A stretch of 64,000 bases of DNA from Neoceratodus forsteri (lineage: Eukaryota; Chordata; Ceratodontiformes; Ceratodontidae): the NCBI GenBank assembly GCA_016271365.2, contig CM057451.1:495059501-495123500 (forward strand), read 5' to 3'. The notes below the pieces were generated by a model. The model was not told the DNA's origin and ran no database searches. It saw nothing but the letters and a program-made list of their open reading frames with translations. Shown piece after piece: positions 42,346-53,250 of this stretch. A program made the position numbers and the translations under genes. Within the stretch, counting starts at the first letter, position 1. Every line of letters begins with the position of its first letter.

Positions 42346-43590
42346 GTGGCTGTACACCAGTTGGTGGGGTGGTGTACTGGGCAGGAGATAGACCCCCAAA
42401 ATGCTATACATATCTTGGATATCCCACTGGGTACCAGTACGGACACTGTAGAGGGAGTACTTTCCAAGGTGGAAGGTTTGCAAAACCCTGTGGTGGCAGG
42501 TCGACATGCTAATCTGCTCACCCACACTTTCATGGCCCTAGTAGAGTATAAGGACCCCATAGATAGCTCCAAAGTGCCACAGACTTACCCCAGAGGGAGC
42601 CCTCACTGCCTGGAGAGTGATAACTAAGGACAGTAAAGACCCGGGGGGAATGACCCCCCCCCCTATCTGAAACTTTTGAGGAGAAATTTGCTAAATTGTT
42701 GCTGGAAGAAGGGAAAACTGTGGAGGATTTAAAGAAACTATTATTGCCACTTGGGGGCATTCCTCCCCTAACACCCTCTCCCCCTCCCACACCCATTATT
42801 GCCCTTCCTTCTGTGCCAGTGCTAGCCCCTATATTTGTACCTGCCATTAGTCATGACTCTTACCGCAAGCTCAAAGTATATCTCTGGCATCTGCCCCACT
42901 CCAAATGGGGAGGTCGATCTGGAAACCTGGATAGACTCTGCTAGTCTTGCGGTACAGGACTGGTAATGCTCTGAGGCAGAAAAAAGGGCTCACCTCGGGG
43001 AGAGCCTCCAGGGACCCGCCCAACATACTTTTTGCTCCCTGAGGGTCTCTGACCATGATGCCAAAGCCCAAGAGTACATAATTGCCCTTGAAAATGTGTT
43101 TGGGGGCACCACTAGTTTCAAGGCCTTGAAATGGAAGCTTAAAGATGTTAGACAACAGCCGGGGGAATTGTTATCTGCCTATATGGATCGATTAGAGGGA
43201 ATCTTGCAAACCATTTTTCGAAAGATGGGTTGAACCCATAGTGAAGTGGACCGGGTAAGACTGGATCATATACTCTGCTCTGCCCGGCATTCTAGCTGGG
43301 TGTTGCTCAAATTGCAACTGCGTCAAAGGAAATCTGGTCCCTTGCCTTTCTGTGAGTTGATGAAGGAGGTACGGGAAGTTGAGGAGGAGGAGGAGGAGGA
43401 GGAAAGTTTTTCAGAGCCCTGTGCAGTCGTAGCTGCTACATCCCCTGCCCCAGGTGCGGGATCAGATGCTGATGGTCTGGAATCACCAACATCACATGAC
43501 AGAACCCGAGACCCAAATGTCAGCCAAGGGGGGCCCAGCCAGAGAGGGATGCTAATGATGTTCTGCCATGGGATGAACTGCTGATGGAGA
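42346..43590 (+). pseudogene. PNMA-like Gag (capsid) remnant
   Basis: The open part begins with GTG (42346) where a start ATG would be expected: VHQLVGWCTGQEIDPQNAIH and LDIPLGTSTDTVEGVL. This resembles the N-terminal domain of PNMA-family proteins, which derive from Ty3 Gag. After frameshifts comes SGICPTPNGEVDLETWIDSA (42885-42945), SLQGPAQHTF and YIIALENVFGGTTSFKALKW (about 43000-43140), and ELLSAYMDRLEGILQTIF, a capsid block with a major-homology-region-like pattern. A Glu run follows at 43384-43403. Stops are visible at 42962 and 43231. The protein would form the particle shell. Confidence 0.75.
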
Positions 43591-44460
43591 TTAGGAAAGC
43601 AACAGACAGTCTCATCATGAAGGCCGCTCCTATGGGTACGGGCCCTGACACTTGCCCGACTGCTTCTGCTATGGGGGTGGGGGTGCCCACCCAGACACCT
43701 CCTGCTGACAAGAGCTCAAAACTTGATGTTTTGGCTATGGAGGTGAGGGAACTGAAGGGATATCTCCAAGTGTCCAACCCACCACTGGCTGAGGTGGCAC
43801 CAAGGTTTTCTATTGATAGTAACAATGCCGCAGCCCCCAGTGTGATGCCTCAGTTCCTCAAAACTTCAGCAGACATATTTTGCCACAATTGTGGGAAGGA
43901 TGGTCACATGAGGAGGGAATGCTGGTCTCGGAAAGACTTAGAGAGAGTGGTGAGCCGACTACAAGGAGAGCTTTGGAGCACAAAACAGTGGTTAAGAGGT
44001 GCACGAAATGACCGCCGTGAAGGTCCCAGAAATGCTAACTCATGTCCCTTTGTGGCTAGATCATCTGCCCAGGCCCTTGCTACCGCCTCTCCAGACTGGT
44101 CCAGAATAGTGGGTCCCTCCATGGAGACCACTGTGAAGGTGAATGGAGTGTCTACAAGAGCTGTATTGGACAGTGGCTCCCAAGTGACAATTATGTTTCA
44201 GGACTGGTATCAGACGCACCTGTCTGATGTACCCTTACAACCATTGGAAGGACTGCATGTCTGGGGGTTAAGTGAGAAGACCTACCCCTATTCTGGGTAT
44301 ATCCAAATTTGGTTGTCTTTTACCACCACTGTGGCTGGAGTGGCGGGGCAAGTAGAGACCCTGGCATTAGTCTGTCCCCCTACCGGACAGTAGGATGGGA
44401 TTCCTCTACTAATTGGGACGAATGCACATATGTTTAGATGGTTGGCGCAGTTGTGTTATG
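43584..44460 (+). pseudogene. Nucleocapsid zinc knuckle and aspartic protease
   Basis: A 269-residue open frame (43584-44393) holds a CCHC knuckle, CHNCGKDGHMRREC (43881-43922), which would bind RNA, and then a retropepsin start VNGVSTRAVLDSGSQVTIMF with the catalytic DSG at 44169-44177. The protease flap and C-terminal part continue (VCPPTGQ, stop at 44391, then IPLLIGTNAHMFRW), so a stop interrupts the protease before its last helix. It is in line with the RT further down, which suggests a single Gag-Pol frame originally. Confidence 0.88.
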
Positions 44461-44559
44461 AGAAACAAGGGTCAAGGACTGGTAGAGCTTTGAGAATCCT
44501 GGCCTTGATCAAGAAGGCCTATGAAGCACAGAGAGATGCTGAAAAAGTGAACCCAGAGG

Positions 44560-46775
44560 AACCGGTTGGAATTGTCTAGAAGAAGGATCCGGAGTCTCTG
44601 ATTCTGGCGACAAATGCCCAGTGTACCTTACAGGGGGAAGTCCGTATCAGAAAGGATGTCAAGCATAAAATCCTCATGCTGGATGCACCAGGCAATGGGA
44701 AGTTGCCGGAAGGACTGCTGGTCAAGCCAAGTATTTTGCCTGCCAGAGCCTATGCTTATGCCAGAAGGGTAATGTTTCAAGTTCATAATGTGTCTGATAG
44801 AGAGATTCAAGTAAATAGAGGTTGCACCCTGGCTAATGTACATTGTGCAGATACTGCAGTGCTGACCAGTAACAAGAGTTCAGGGGAGAATGACAGAGTG
44901 ATGTCCGACTTGTTTGATTTTGGGGACTCCCCGTTGCCAGCTGAATGGAAAATGAGAATTAATAGAAAACTTGCCCAGAGAGACCAGGTGTTTTCTTTAA
45001 AGGAATGGGATATAGGATGTGTGCAAGGAGCTGAGCACCACATCCGGCTGCATGATGAAAGGCCATTTCGTGAGAGGTCTCGACACCTAGCCCCTGCTGA
45101 CATAGCTGATGTGAGACAGCATCTGCAAGAGATGCTTGCCGCTGGTGTAATACAAGAATCCAGAAGCCCATATGCTTCACCTATTGTGGTAGTGAGAAAA
45201 AAGAATGGGACAGTAAGGATGTGCGTGGATTATCGCACCTTGAACCGGTGGACTATCCCTGATCAGTATACAATGCCCCACATTGAGGATGCTTTAGACT
45301 GCCTGAACGGTAGCAAGTGGTTCTCCGTGCTGGATCTTCGCAGTGGGTACTACCAGATCCCGATGGCCCCGGAAGACCATGAGAAGACAGCCTTTATCTG
45401 CCCACTTGGTTTCTACGAATTCATGAGGATGCCTCAAGGGATTTCAGGTGCTCCAGCCACTTTTCAATGACTGATGGAGCATGCGGTGGGGACATGAACT
45501 TATTAGAGTACCTGGTGTACCTAGATGATGTTATTGTGTTTGGCAGCTCACTGGAGGAACATGAGAGCAGATTATTCAAGGTATTAAGACGGACTGGAAG
45601 ACTTTGGCCTAAAACTGTCCATCGATAAATATCAATTCTTCCAAACATCTGCAAAGTATATGGGACACATAGTCTCCACCGAGGGAATAGAGACCGACCC
45701 AAGTAAAGTTGAGGCCTTGACCACCTGGCCACAGCCCCACAATCTAAAAGAACTGCAAAGATTCCTGGGATTCTGTGGCTACTATCGGCGTGTCATCAAG
45801 GACTATTCAAGAGTGATCCGTCCTTTACTTAATCTTGCTCAAGGTTACCCTCCTACCCACAAAAAATACAAAAGGTCGGTTTCTTCTGAGCCTGAGAGAG
45901 TGTATTTCCGTCCCAATTAAGTTTTTGGAGCCAGATGGACACCCGAGTGTGAAGCTGCTTTTCATGAGATTATATATCAATTTACCCATGCTCCTGTCCT
46001 TGCCTATGCAGACCCAGCAAAGCCCTATGTCTTGCACACTGATGCTAGCCTGCAAGGCTTGGGGGCTGTATTGTACCAAGAGCATGAGAATGGCTTGAGA
46101 CCAGTGGCCTTTGCCAGTAGAAGCCTGACCCCATCCAAAAAGAACTATCCTGTACATAAGTTAGAGTTCCTAGCTTTGAAGTGGGCTATTGTTGACCAGT
46201 TCCACGAGTACTTGTATGGGGCTAAGATACTAGTAAAAACTGACAATAATCCTTTGACCTATGTGCAGACTTCAGCTAAGTTGGATGCCGCTGGCCATAG
46301 GTGGCTTTCTGCATTATCTACATATGACTATGCTGTTGAATACAGAGCAGGTCTGAACCACATAGATGCTGATGTTCTCTCCCAGAGGCCTGTTCCCTGG
46401 AATAACTGGGTCAGACTGTCAGAACCCGATATTGGAGCACTCTGCCAGAAGTTTGACAGGGAGGAACAAATGTCCACGGATGCAGTGGACTGTATGGTGG
46501 ATTGTTTGGGACTCTCTGAGAATTGCATACCTGCTGCTCATTGCCACTTTTCTGCAATAGACATTGGTGCACTGCCTCAGCTGGACAATGACAGTATTCA
46601 GCGGGCTCAATCCCGAGATCCCATAATCAAATCAGCTTTAGAAGCCCTCTATGCAGGGAAAGATGTGTCCAAATTATGCTCCACTGATTTAAGAACTGCA
46701 TTGTTATACAAGGAAGGTCTTAAGTTGAAGCTGATCAATAGACTGTTATACAGAGAAACAGTAGACAGAGGGTGA
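44560..46775 (+). pseudogene. Ty3-type reverse transcriptase and RNase H
   Basis: After a stop (44576) the frame runs to 45470 with HHIRLHDERPFRERSRHLAP, IQESRSPYASPIVVVRKKNG, MCVDYRTLN and FSVLDLRSGYYQIPM. A TGA follows ATFQ (45468). The active-site YLDD is at 45518-45529 in another frame, and the thumb part (GLKLSIDKYQFFQTSAKYMG, GFCGYYRRVIKDYSRV) is shifted again near 45595. RNase H starts near 46038 with TDASLQGLGAVLYQ and includes EFLALKWAIVDQFHEYL and TDNNPLTYV. An open frame runs to a TGA at 46773. Catalytic residues are mostly present but the frame is dead. Confidence 0.92.
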
Positions 46776-47790
46776 CAAATAGACAAACAACAACTAGTGC
46801 TGCCCACTGCCTTTCGAGACTCAGTACTGAGGTCCTTACACAACCACATGGGGCACGTTGGTATAGACAGAACACTTGACTTGGTGAGATCCAGATTCTA
46901 TTGGCCTAAGATGGGGGCTGATGTTGAGCAACACATTCGAACTTGTAGTCACTGTTTACAGAGGAAAGCCCTGCCCCAGAGGGCTACCCCCCTTGTTAAC
47001 ATCACCACCAGTGCCACCATGGAGCTGGTCAGTATTGATTTCCTGAGTTTGGAGTCAGATCAAAGAAATATTAGTAATGTGCTGGTGGTCACTGACCATT
47101 TTATGAGATATGCCCAAGCTTTCCCCACCAAGGACCAGAAGGCATCCACTGTGGCAAAAGTACTTGTAGAAAACTTTTTTGTTCACTATGGGGCTCCACA
47201 AAGAATCCATTCTGATCAAGGGAGACTTTGAGAGTCATCTGATCAAAGAGATGCTTTCTCCGTGGGGTCGCGAAAGTCCAGAACCACTCCTTACCACCCC
47301 CAGGGGACCCACAGCCTGAACGTTTCAACCGCACTTTGCTAGACATGCTAGGCACCCTCCACTCAAAGGACAAGCCTAGATGGAGCCAACAAATTAGCAC
47401 CTGGTACATGCCTACAACTGCACCAAATGTGATGCCACTGGGTTCTCCCCCTGCCGCCTGATGTTTGGAAGAGAAGCTCGACTGCCAGTAGATGTATGTT
47501 TTGGAGTTTCCCCTGATGGGGTTCGAACTGACAACTATTTACAGTCTGTGCAAAAGTTAAAGGCCCAGCTAAATCATGCGTACCAACTGACTCAAGCCAT
47601 GGCTGCCAAAAGAAATCTGGCCAACAAAGAAAGGTATGATAAAAAGGTGAAAGCACAGTAACTCCAGGAGAGAGATAGAGTATTGCTAAGAAATGTGGGA
47701 CTGCATGGCAAACATAAGATTGCTGACAGATGGCACCATCTCCCTCACATTGTAGTGGACAAACTAGATGATCTGCCTGTTACAAAGTAA
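46776..47790 (+). pseudogene. Ty3-type integrase
   Basis: The zinc-binding HHCC domain reads HNHMGHVGIDRTLDLV with CSHC (46838-46957). The catalytic core shows the first Asp at 47037 (SIDFLSLE), the second at 47214 (HSDQG) and the Glu at 47318 (PQPERFNRTL), the last in a shifted frame. A stop follows SDQGRL (47229). Further downstream are MFGREARLPVDVCFG (47461-47505) and a basic tail with DRVLLRNVGLHGKHKIADRW. Order and motifs are those of Ty3/gypsy. At least three frame breaks are present. Confidence 0.92.
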
Positions 47791-47810
47791 GGCCTGAGAA
47801 TAATTCGAAA

Positions 47811-48748
47811 GATGTGAAAACAATGCATAGAAATCATGTACTGCCCATTGGACAAATCTTGATTGAGTCTGAGCCCCCAGAAAATGCCCCCTTTGGACCA
47901 GTGACTAGAGCTGCTGCTAAGCAAAAATCAAGAAAGCCTGCACCTACAGAAGCTGAGTTAAAGTGTTCCCCTCCACAAGTCCCACTTGAACATGACTGTC
48001 AGTCCATGTCAGAGGAAAGTGAGTGTGGCTTTGAATACTACCCTTCTTATGAACTGAGTCAATTGTTTCAGGGCAATCCCCTAGTCAATCCTGGAGATGA
48101 AGCTGGGCCTTCTGGATTGTCTAAGTCCCCAGCTTTGTCCCTGGAGCCAATGCTCCCAGAAAGTGAAGTGCAAAGCATGAAGTCAGATGATATGGAATCA
48201 TTGTGCATGGTTGAACTGTTTGAGTTTTCACAGGAGCAAAATGATGGACTGGGACAAACTGGTGATATATACCAGAACAAGAAGAGTGTGTTGAGTGCCC
48301 TGATAATTCACTGTCAGTGTCAGAAAACTCCCCATGTGAGCCAAGTGTTGCGGACTCAGAGATTGTAACTCCTGGAGCTGAAAGTGCCCCAAGTTCTAGC
48401 CTCTCTACCCCAATGGAGACTCCCCTGACAAGTGAAGACAATGCTGAAAATGAGGCTCAGGGTGCAGAGACGGTAGCAGTTCCCCCTAGAAAGACCAGTC
48501 GAGCTGTAAAGCCTGTGGTGCACCTCAGTTATGATTCCCTTGGGAGGCCTGTGGACTTGTCTCTCAATGTTGTCCATAAAGGAGTGTATGTGTCCCCGAG
48601 CTCATTGCCCAAACTGAACATCAGTGCTAACTCCAAGTTACTTGTGTTGCCCTCTAGGTATGGTGCCCCTGCCCCATCCAGCCCCAAGGTAGCAGATAGG
48701 GAAGGGCCCCTTCTCTTCAGGTTTCATGTACAGGAGGTAATAACCTGA
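47811..48748 (+). pseudogene. C-terminal extension of Pol
   Basis: Two overlapping open frames (47814-48368, 48317-48748) encode a Ser/Glu/Pro-rich region followed by VHLSYDSLGRPVDLSLNVVH. A sentence of this type ends Pol in many vertebrate Ty3/gypsy elements. A frameshift near 48320-48360 separates them. No catalytic domain is seen. Confidence 0.65.
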
Positions 48749-48934
48749 GTTATGGTACAATATGTGTATATTACTGTGTAAAAACTGATGTACTGAAAAG
48801 TTTCAGAAATGTGTTTCTGCTAAGGTGATATGTTGACTGATGATTACGTGTATAAGCCTAATGTGATACTGATGTAAATGTATATGGTTGTACTGAAAAT
48901 TATGGGGGTACTTACTTGACGCGGACGCCAAGTT

Positions 48935-48951
48935 TTCCAGGCCAGGAAGGG
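48935..48951 (+). promoter_or_regulatory. Polypurine tract
   Basis: AGGCCAGGAAGGG lies directly before the 3' LTR start (TGTAAC at 48952). It is short and interrupted, but in the right place to prime plus-strand DNA. Confidence 0.6.
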
Positions 48952-50832
48952 TGTAACCCCCTGCAATTGGGGTTCCCAAAAGTCTTCCAGGAGCTTGCCT
49001 GAATGCTCCAAGTCTGGGCGGTGTTCAGCGTCTGAGCTGTTTAAATGTGGTTCCAAGGGAGGGCTATTTGAGCCTCCACATACAGTCTCTTTAAGAGCTG
49101 TCTGCTTGCAGACTTAATTAGTTTGTATGGGGGTACTGTGTATTTAATGCTCGAATCCCGTCCGAGCAGCAGCCAATTCACTCCATTTCTGCAGTCGCTA
49201 CATGTGCAGAGGGAGCCTTGTTGAAAGATATAGCTGTTTGTCAGAAATCATTTGGAGTGACTGAGAAAATGTAGTTTGTCTAACCTGTCTTCATTTCAGC
49301 TCGAACTGTTTCAGTGTAACTCTTTCATTTTGGTCCTGAATAGCTGACTTGGACCAATCAGGACGATAGGGAGACCCTAAAATGGAGCCTGTGGACGAAT
49401 CGGAACTTGGACTCTCAATTTTGAGTCAGCCACAAGGGGATTGTATGGGCAGTGACTCTGGGAAATGTAATTTCAACCTTGGCGCCTTTTTCCACCAACA
49501 GAGGGAGTCTTATTGTGAGTGACAGCTGAACCAGCCAACAGAATGGTGTGGAGCTAAAGGAAATGCCCTGCTCTGTGACTGGAAAGATTAGATCAGTTGT
49601 GACTGTGAAGAGAGAAGGAGCTCTGTGCTTCTGCGGTGTATGGTTTTGTGTGGGAAGCGCCTGTGAGGCCCTGAGTTTCGGTCTGCAGCCTTTGTGAGTG
49701 CCAGTTTGGACTGAATTCAAGTTGTGAGGAGAAAGAAGCACTAGAAATGTGGAAACCAGTCTCACTCTGTAGAAGACTGGAGAAATTGCTGAATCGCACT
49801 CGATCTGTCAGGAACTGAAGCTGCTGTGTGTGCTCCCGGGTATTTTGTAGTAATTGCGATCGGGATCCAGGAGCAGTCTGCCTGGTATAGTACTTTCCTT
49901 TTACATATGAATGTACGTAGTGCTTGTGGGGAATCGCTAATTCCAATCCCCAGTGCTGTGTGTTGTGTGTTGAAGCTGGAAGCAAACCCCAGCTTTTCTC
50001 TGACTAAATCCGTTTGCTATCAACTGCAGTGGGGTCCAGTCACAAGGACTTTGTCTCCATGCCTTGTTGTTCTGGCAATCCAGAAGAACATCCACCATCC
50101 AGTTTTCAGCTTCGGTATTGTGAGTACAAGTCAGGGTATTCCCCTGCAGCCTGTTTTCAATCACAAGTGTGTCATCTAATTCTTGCTATTTCACTGCTCC
50201 ATGAACTGAGTCCTCTGGCTCTGGATTACAATTGGGTGTTGTGCATATATTTTCTTCTACAGGGCCCTATCCATCTGCACCTGCCGGCCAACCCCAGGCA
50301 ATGGACCTGGCTAGCCCCCCCCCCAACCTGGGTACCCAGAGTGTGACTTTTCAGCCCCTGTATGTGTGCACAGTACTGTGATTTAAGGCCACCAATTAAA
50401 CTGATTTCCCCCTCCTGTGTTACTGCCCCTTAAATAAATCAGATTTGTTGTTGTCATACTATATACTGTCTGTGGTGTTGGTACTTATGGAAACAGTATT
50501 GTGTTTTGCTGTGTATGTTGTTTAACCTTATTTTACAGGGGGTCCTCAGAGACGTGCTGCAGAATCAGTCTCAAGGGTAAGTGGTTTCTATATGCGTGAA
50601 CAGTGTGTATACGTGGAGTATTGGGGCTGTAACTCTGGTGTATTGTGTGAGCCACTAGAGGGAATAAAAGGGGGTCTCAGTGTCCCAGAGGACTGTGACT
50701 AAGCTAGTCTAACCACTACAAACCCTGACCTCTGGGTGGAGACACCCGCCATAGGACCTAGGCCCCTCAACCTGTCCGTAGTCAAACAGGCAGGGGTAGT
50801 AGCCCTTGGGATAGCGCCACCTAGGAGTTACA
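48952..50832 (+). repeat. 3' LTR (1,881 bp)
   Basis: Aligns end to end with the 5' LTR, starting TGTAACCCC and ending GAGTTACA. The AATAAA is at 50433-50438. A small indel (about 20 bp near 49560) and scattered substitutions separate the two LTRs. Confidence 0.93.
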
Positions 50833-50836
50833 CAAC

Positions 50837-51645
50837 TACCATAGAAGAGTCCTCTAGACTCACAGTCTGAGGGCATACAAGTGGCTGCAGTCCTAGTCAA
50901 TACAAAACACTAAAAGGACATCAAATTTCTAGAGGACACTTCCCCATCTGTCATCAAGAAGAGAGACCCTGGGACAGCTCAGCAAGTTTATTAATCAACA
51001 GAAGTCGAAGCCATGGGGGCTTTTTGATGACCTAAAATGAACCACAGCCATATTTACGGATATTACAGAGGCAATTCAGCTATTAATTCTGTGTCATTCC
51101 ACAGTAAAGATGCGATAAAGCAATAAAGAGGAGTGCTCCCTTCCCCTTAAACCTTGGGGAAGGGGAAGCTTGTGAAGAAGCAGGCAGCCTTGATTTTGGG
51201 ATTCTGCCCAGCTTTCCACTCTGCAGTGGATTTATGGAGTGAAAGATTAAGTTCTAGAGATGGTAACGAGAACTTTGAAGTAAATTAAATTGCAAACAGG
51301 ATTTATAACCAATGTACTGCCAAAAATTGCTGCTGTGAGAGAACATTTGTAATGACAGGGGCATCAGAATGTTCTCAGCTTCTGTGTAACCAACAGGAAA
51401 GTAAAGGTTTTGCTAACCTGTTTTTGATTCTCAGTCCCCCAGTTATCTATTCCCTTCTGTACCTCTTTCCATTATACCATACCTATGACTTTGTACCATG
51501 AGCTGGTGAGTAGGGTACCCTAACCCCCCAGTGCCATGGCTCAAACTTGCTTATAGCGCTACTGTACTTGAACTAATACTTTTTATCTTGTCTTTGCCTT
51601 GTAAAGTGTGTTGTTATACACTGTATGACAGACACTATAAAGAAC
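50837..51645. other. Unassigned DNA right of the Ty3 element
   Basis: No family is recognised. There are no open frames of note. Confidence 0.35.
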
Positions 51646-51660
51646 GATATTGCATTACTT

Positions 51661-52237
51661 TTTTTTTTTTGTAGACTTTATTTTTGCTCCTACCTTGACC
51701 GGCATCTCTCGGGAATCCACACTCGACTACTGGTGCATCAGACCACCTGCCTGAACCATGTTAACCCGATGACGTAATTGGGTTCAGGATTCTGGCTTTC
51801 CTGGCTTATTTGTTAAGACCTGAAATCCCCAAGGGTGAAGTCAGGGTAGATGGCCGACACTGGGCGTGTGGGTCCAGGCCATTGGAGGTTCCATCGCCCC
51901 CCTGAAGGTAGGGGATTTTCTTGTTTTTACCCCAAAAATTCAGCCTCCCCCAGGGCTTGGATGTGCAATGACACCTTGGAGCATCTGCCACAGCTCAATC
52001 CCACTACTATCTGCCCCGACGTGCGCATGACCCTCCAGCTTCCACCGTGGGTCACTGTTGTACCGGGCAGTCCCTGGATCCCTCCCCAGAGAGAAAAGAG
52101 CAGCCTATGGAAGCTCAATCCTCTCTCTCCCCCCTGCCAACCCCCAGCACCCCGAGCTCATTCCCAAACCCGGGTCACCGGCGTGGCGCAAGGTGTGGCG
52201 TCCAGCACCTCAACCCTTAGCGCCACCAGGCCAGCCT
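51661..52237 (-). pseudogene. Processed retrocopy of an unknown transcript
   Basis: The 577-bp segment is flanked by GATATTGCATTACTT (51646-51660) and GATATTGTATTACTT (52238-52252), a 15-bp duplication with one mismatch. On the minus strand it ends GCAAAAATAAAGTCTAC and a run of A (plus-strand T-run 51661-51670), so a poly(A) signal sits about 15 bp before the tail. This is the mark of LINE-mobilised mRNA. The GC-rich body differs from its surroundings. The longest minus-strand frame (51806-51991) reads GKNKKIPYLQGGDGTSNGLD, which I cannot match to a gene. It may be a UTR or a non-coding RNA, or a 5'-truncated copy. Confidence 0.75.
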
Positions 52238-52339
52238 GATATTGTATTACTTAATAGAACAAAAGTTGAGAGTACTCACCCCTGAATGGACACAAAGCAA
52301 CATTAAACATTCAAAAATATGTTCTTCAGTTTCAATAAA

Positions 52340-52465
52340 GTGCAACATGAGTGCAGAAAGCACAACAGTAATTGCCCCCAAAAGACATTAAAGATGCCCA
52401 CATAAATACTGTTTCGCATGCCCAATGCTTTGTCAAAGGTGCTGTGTTTTCTGCACTCATTTGGT
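52340..52465. repeat. Inverted repeat with hammerhead-like core
   Basis: ATGAGTGCAGAAAGCACAAC (52347-52366) is answered by TGTGTTTTCTGCACTCAT (52443-52460). Inside, the minus strand reads TTGACAA, a GCAT/ATGC stem, then GAAAC (52409-52436). This resembles a hammerhead-ribozyme core with two changed core bases. It may come from a Penelope-like or other retroelement. Confidence 0.5.
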
Positions 52466-53250
52466 TAAATTAAAATATTTTTTAATTTTTAATAGTGATT
52501 CTGGTCTATTTGGAGCAATGGTGCAGGCAAGCATACTCACTGTTTGCATTTGTGTACAGTTTCATTAGTACCTATATGATATATATTTTTTTTTGTATTC
52601 TCTTTCTTCTTTAACTATTAAAATATCTGCTCTGTGGGAAACAGGAGCAGAAACAACTGTGGCAACTGCAGTCAGAACTAAAATAAAAAAAACAATGTTG
52701 CTGTTAGTACCACAGATGTTTTAATAGTCAGTACTTACAAAATAAACAAGATTTCACTGATGCCAGCAAAGCTGGTCTCTTTTTTATTTTATTTTTATTT
52801 TTGTAGCAGGCCTTACTGTCTCACCATTTGTTTTGTAATGGTTGTACTTCTATGAGGACCACATCCACTGACAGATTTATAGGTTTGTTTATGCTGTGGG
52901 ACGGCTTTGATGCAGCACCGCTTTTCACTAATGCTCCCTACACTGTACACAGTGATTCAGCTCCTCCAACACCAGAGAATTACAGCCCCCCAACCATCAG
53001 ACCCACATATACAGTAGCCCCCCCAAATTGGACTCAGAGGTTCAACCCCCCCATCCTACTGTGACACACTGTACACCCACATAGCAGTGCTCTACCATTG
53101 AATAAGTTTATTCTCTGCCACTGCCCTAATGCTTGCCATTTACCCATAAAAAGCAAAGAAAGCATCAACTGCAATCTAATTTGGACCAAACATCACCTGG
53201 GAAAAGGTAAACTAGGTGTTCCAAGCATGCTCCCATCATCTTAAAGAGCA
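52466..53250. other. Unassigned DNA
   Basis: AT-rich to about 52800, then mixed. The frame 52828-53064 is Thr/Pro-rich without a known domain. Confidence 0.3.

Larger units (their letters stand above)
40399..50832 (+). mobile_element. Ty3/gypsy LTR retrotransposon, LTR to LTR (10.4 kb)
   Basis: Two long direct repeats (40399-42261 and 48952-50832), each starting TGTAACCC and ending TTACA, enclose gag and pol in the Ty3 order (protease, RT, RNase H, integrase). CAAC is repeated at 40395-40398 and 50833-50836, a 4-bp target duplication that fits Ty3/gypsy. There is no env-like ORF. The two LTRs differ at several percent of sites by eye, so the insertion is not recent. All ORFs are broken by stops and frameshifts. 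Confidence 0.95.

Noticed and set aside
43384..43403. Glu-rich run as a coding microsatellite of a host gene
   Set aside because: It lies between Gag capsid and zinc knuckle of the Ty3 element and is a GAG/GGA repeat in a dead frame.
51850..52239. Plus-strand 129-codon frame
   Set aside because: It lies antisense to the poly(A)-tailed retrocopy and crosses its duplication border.
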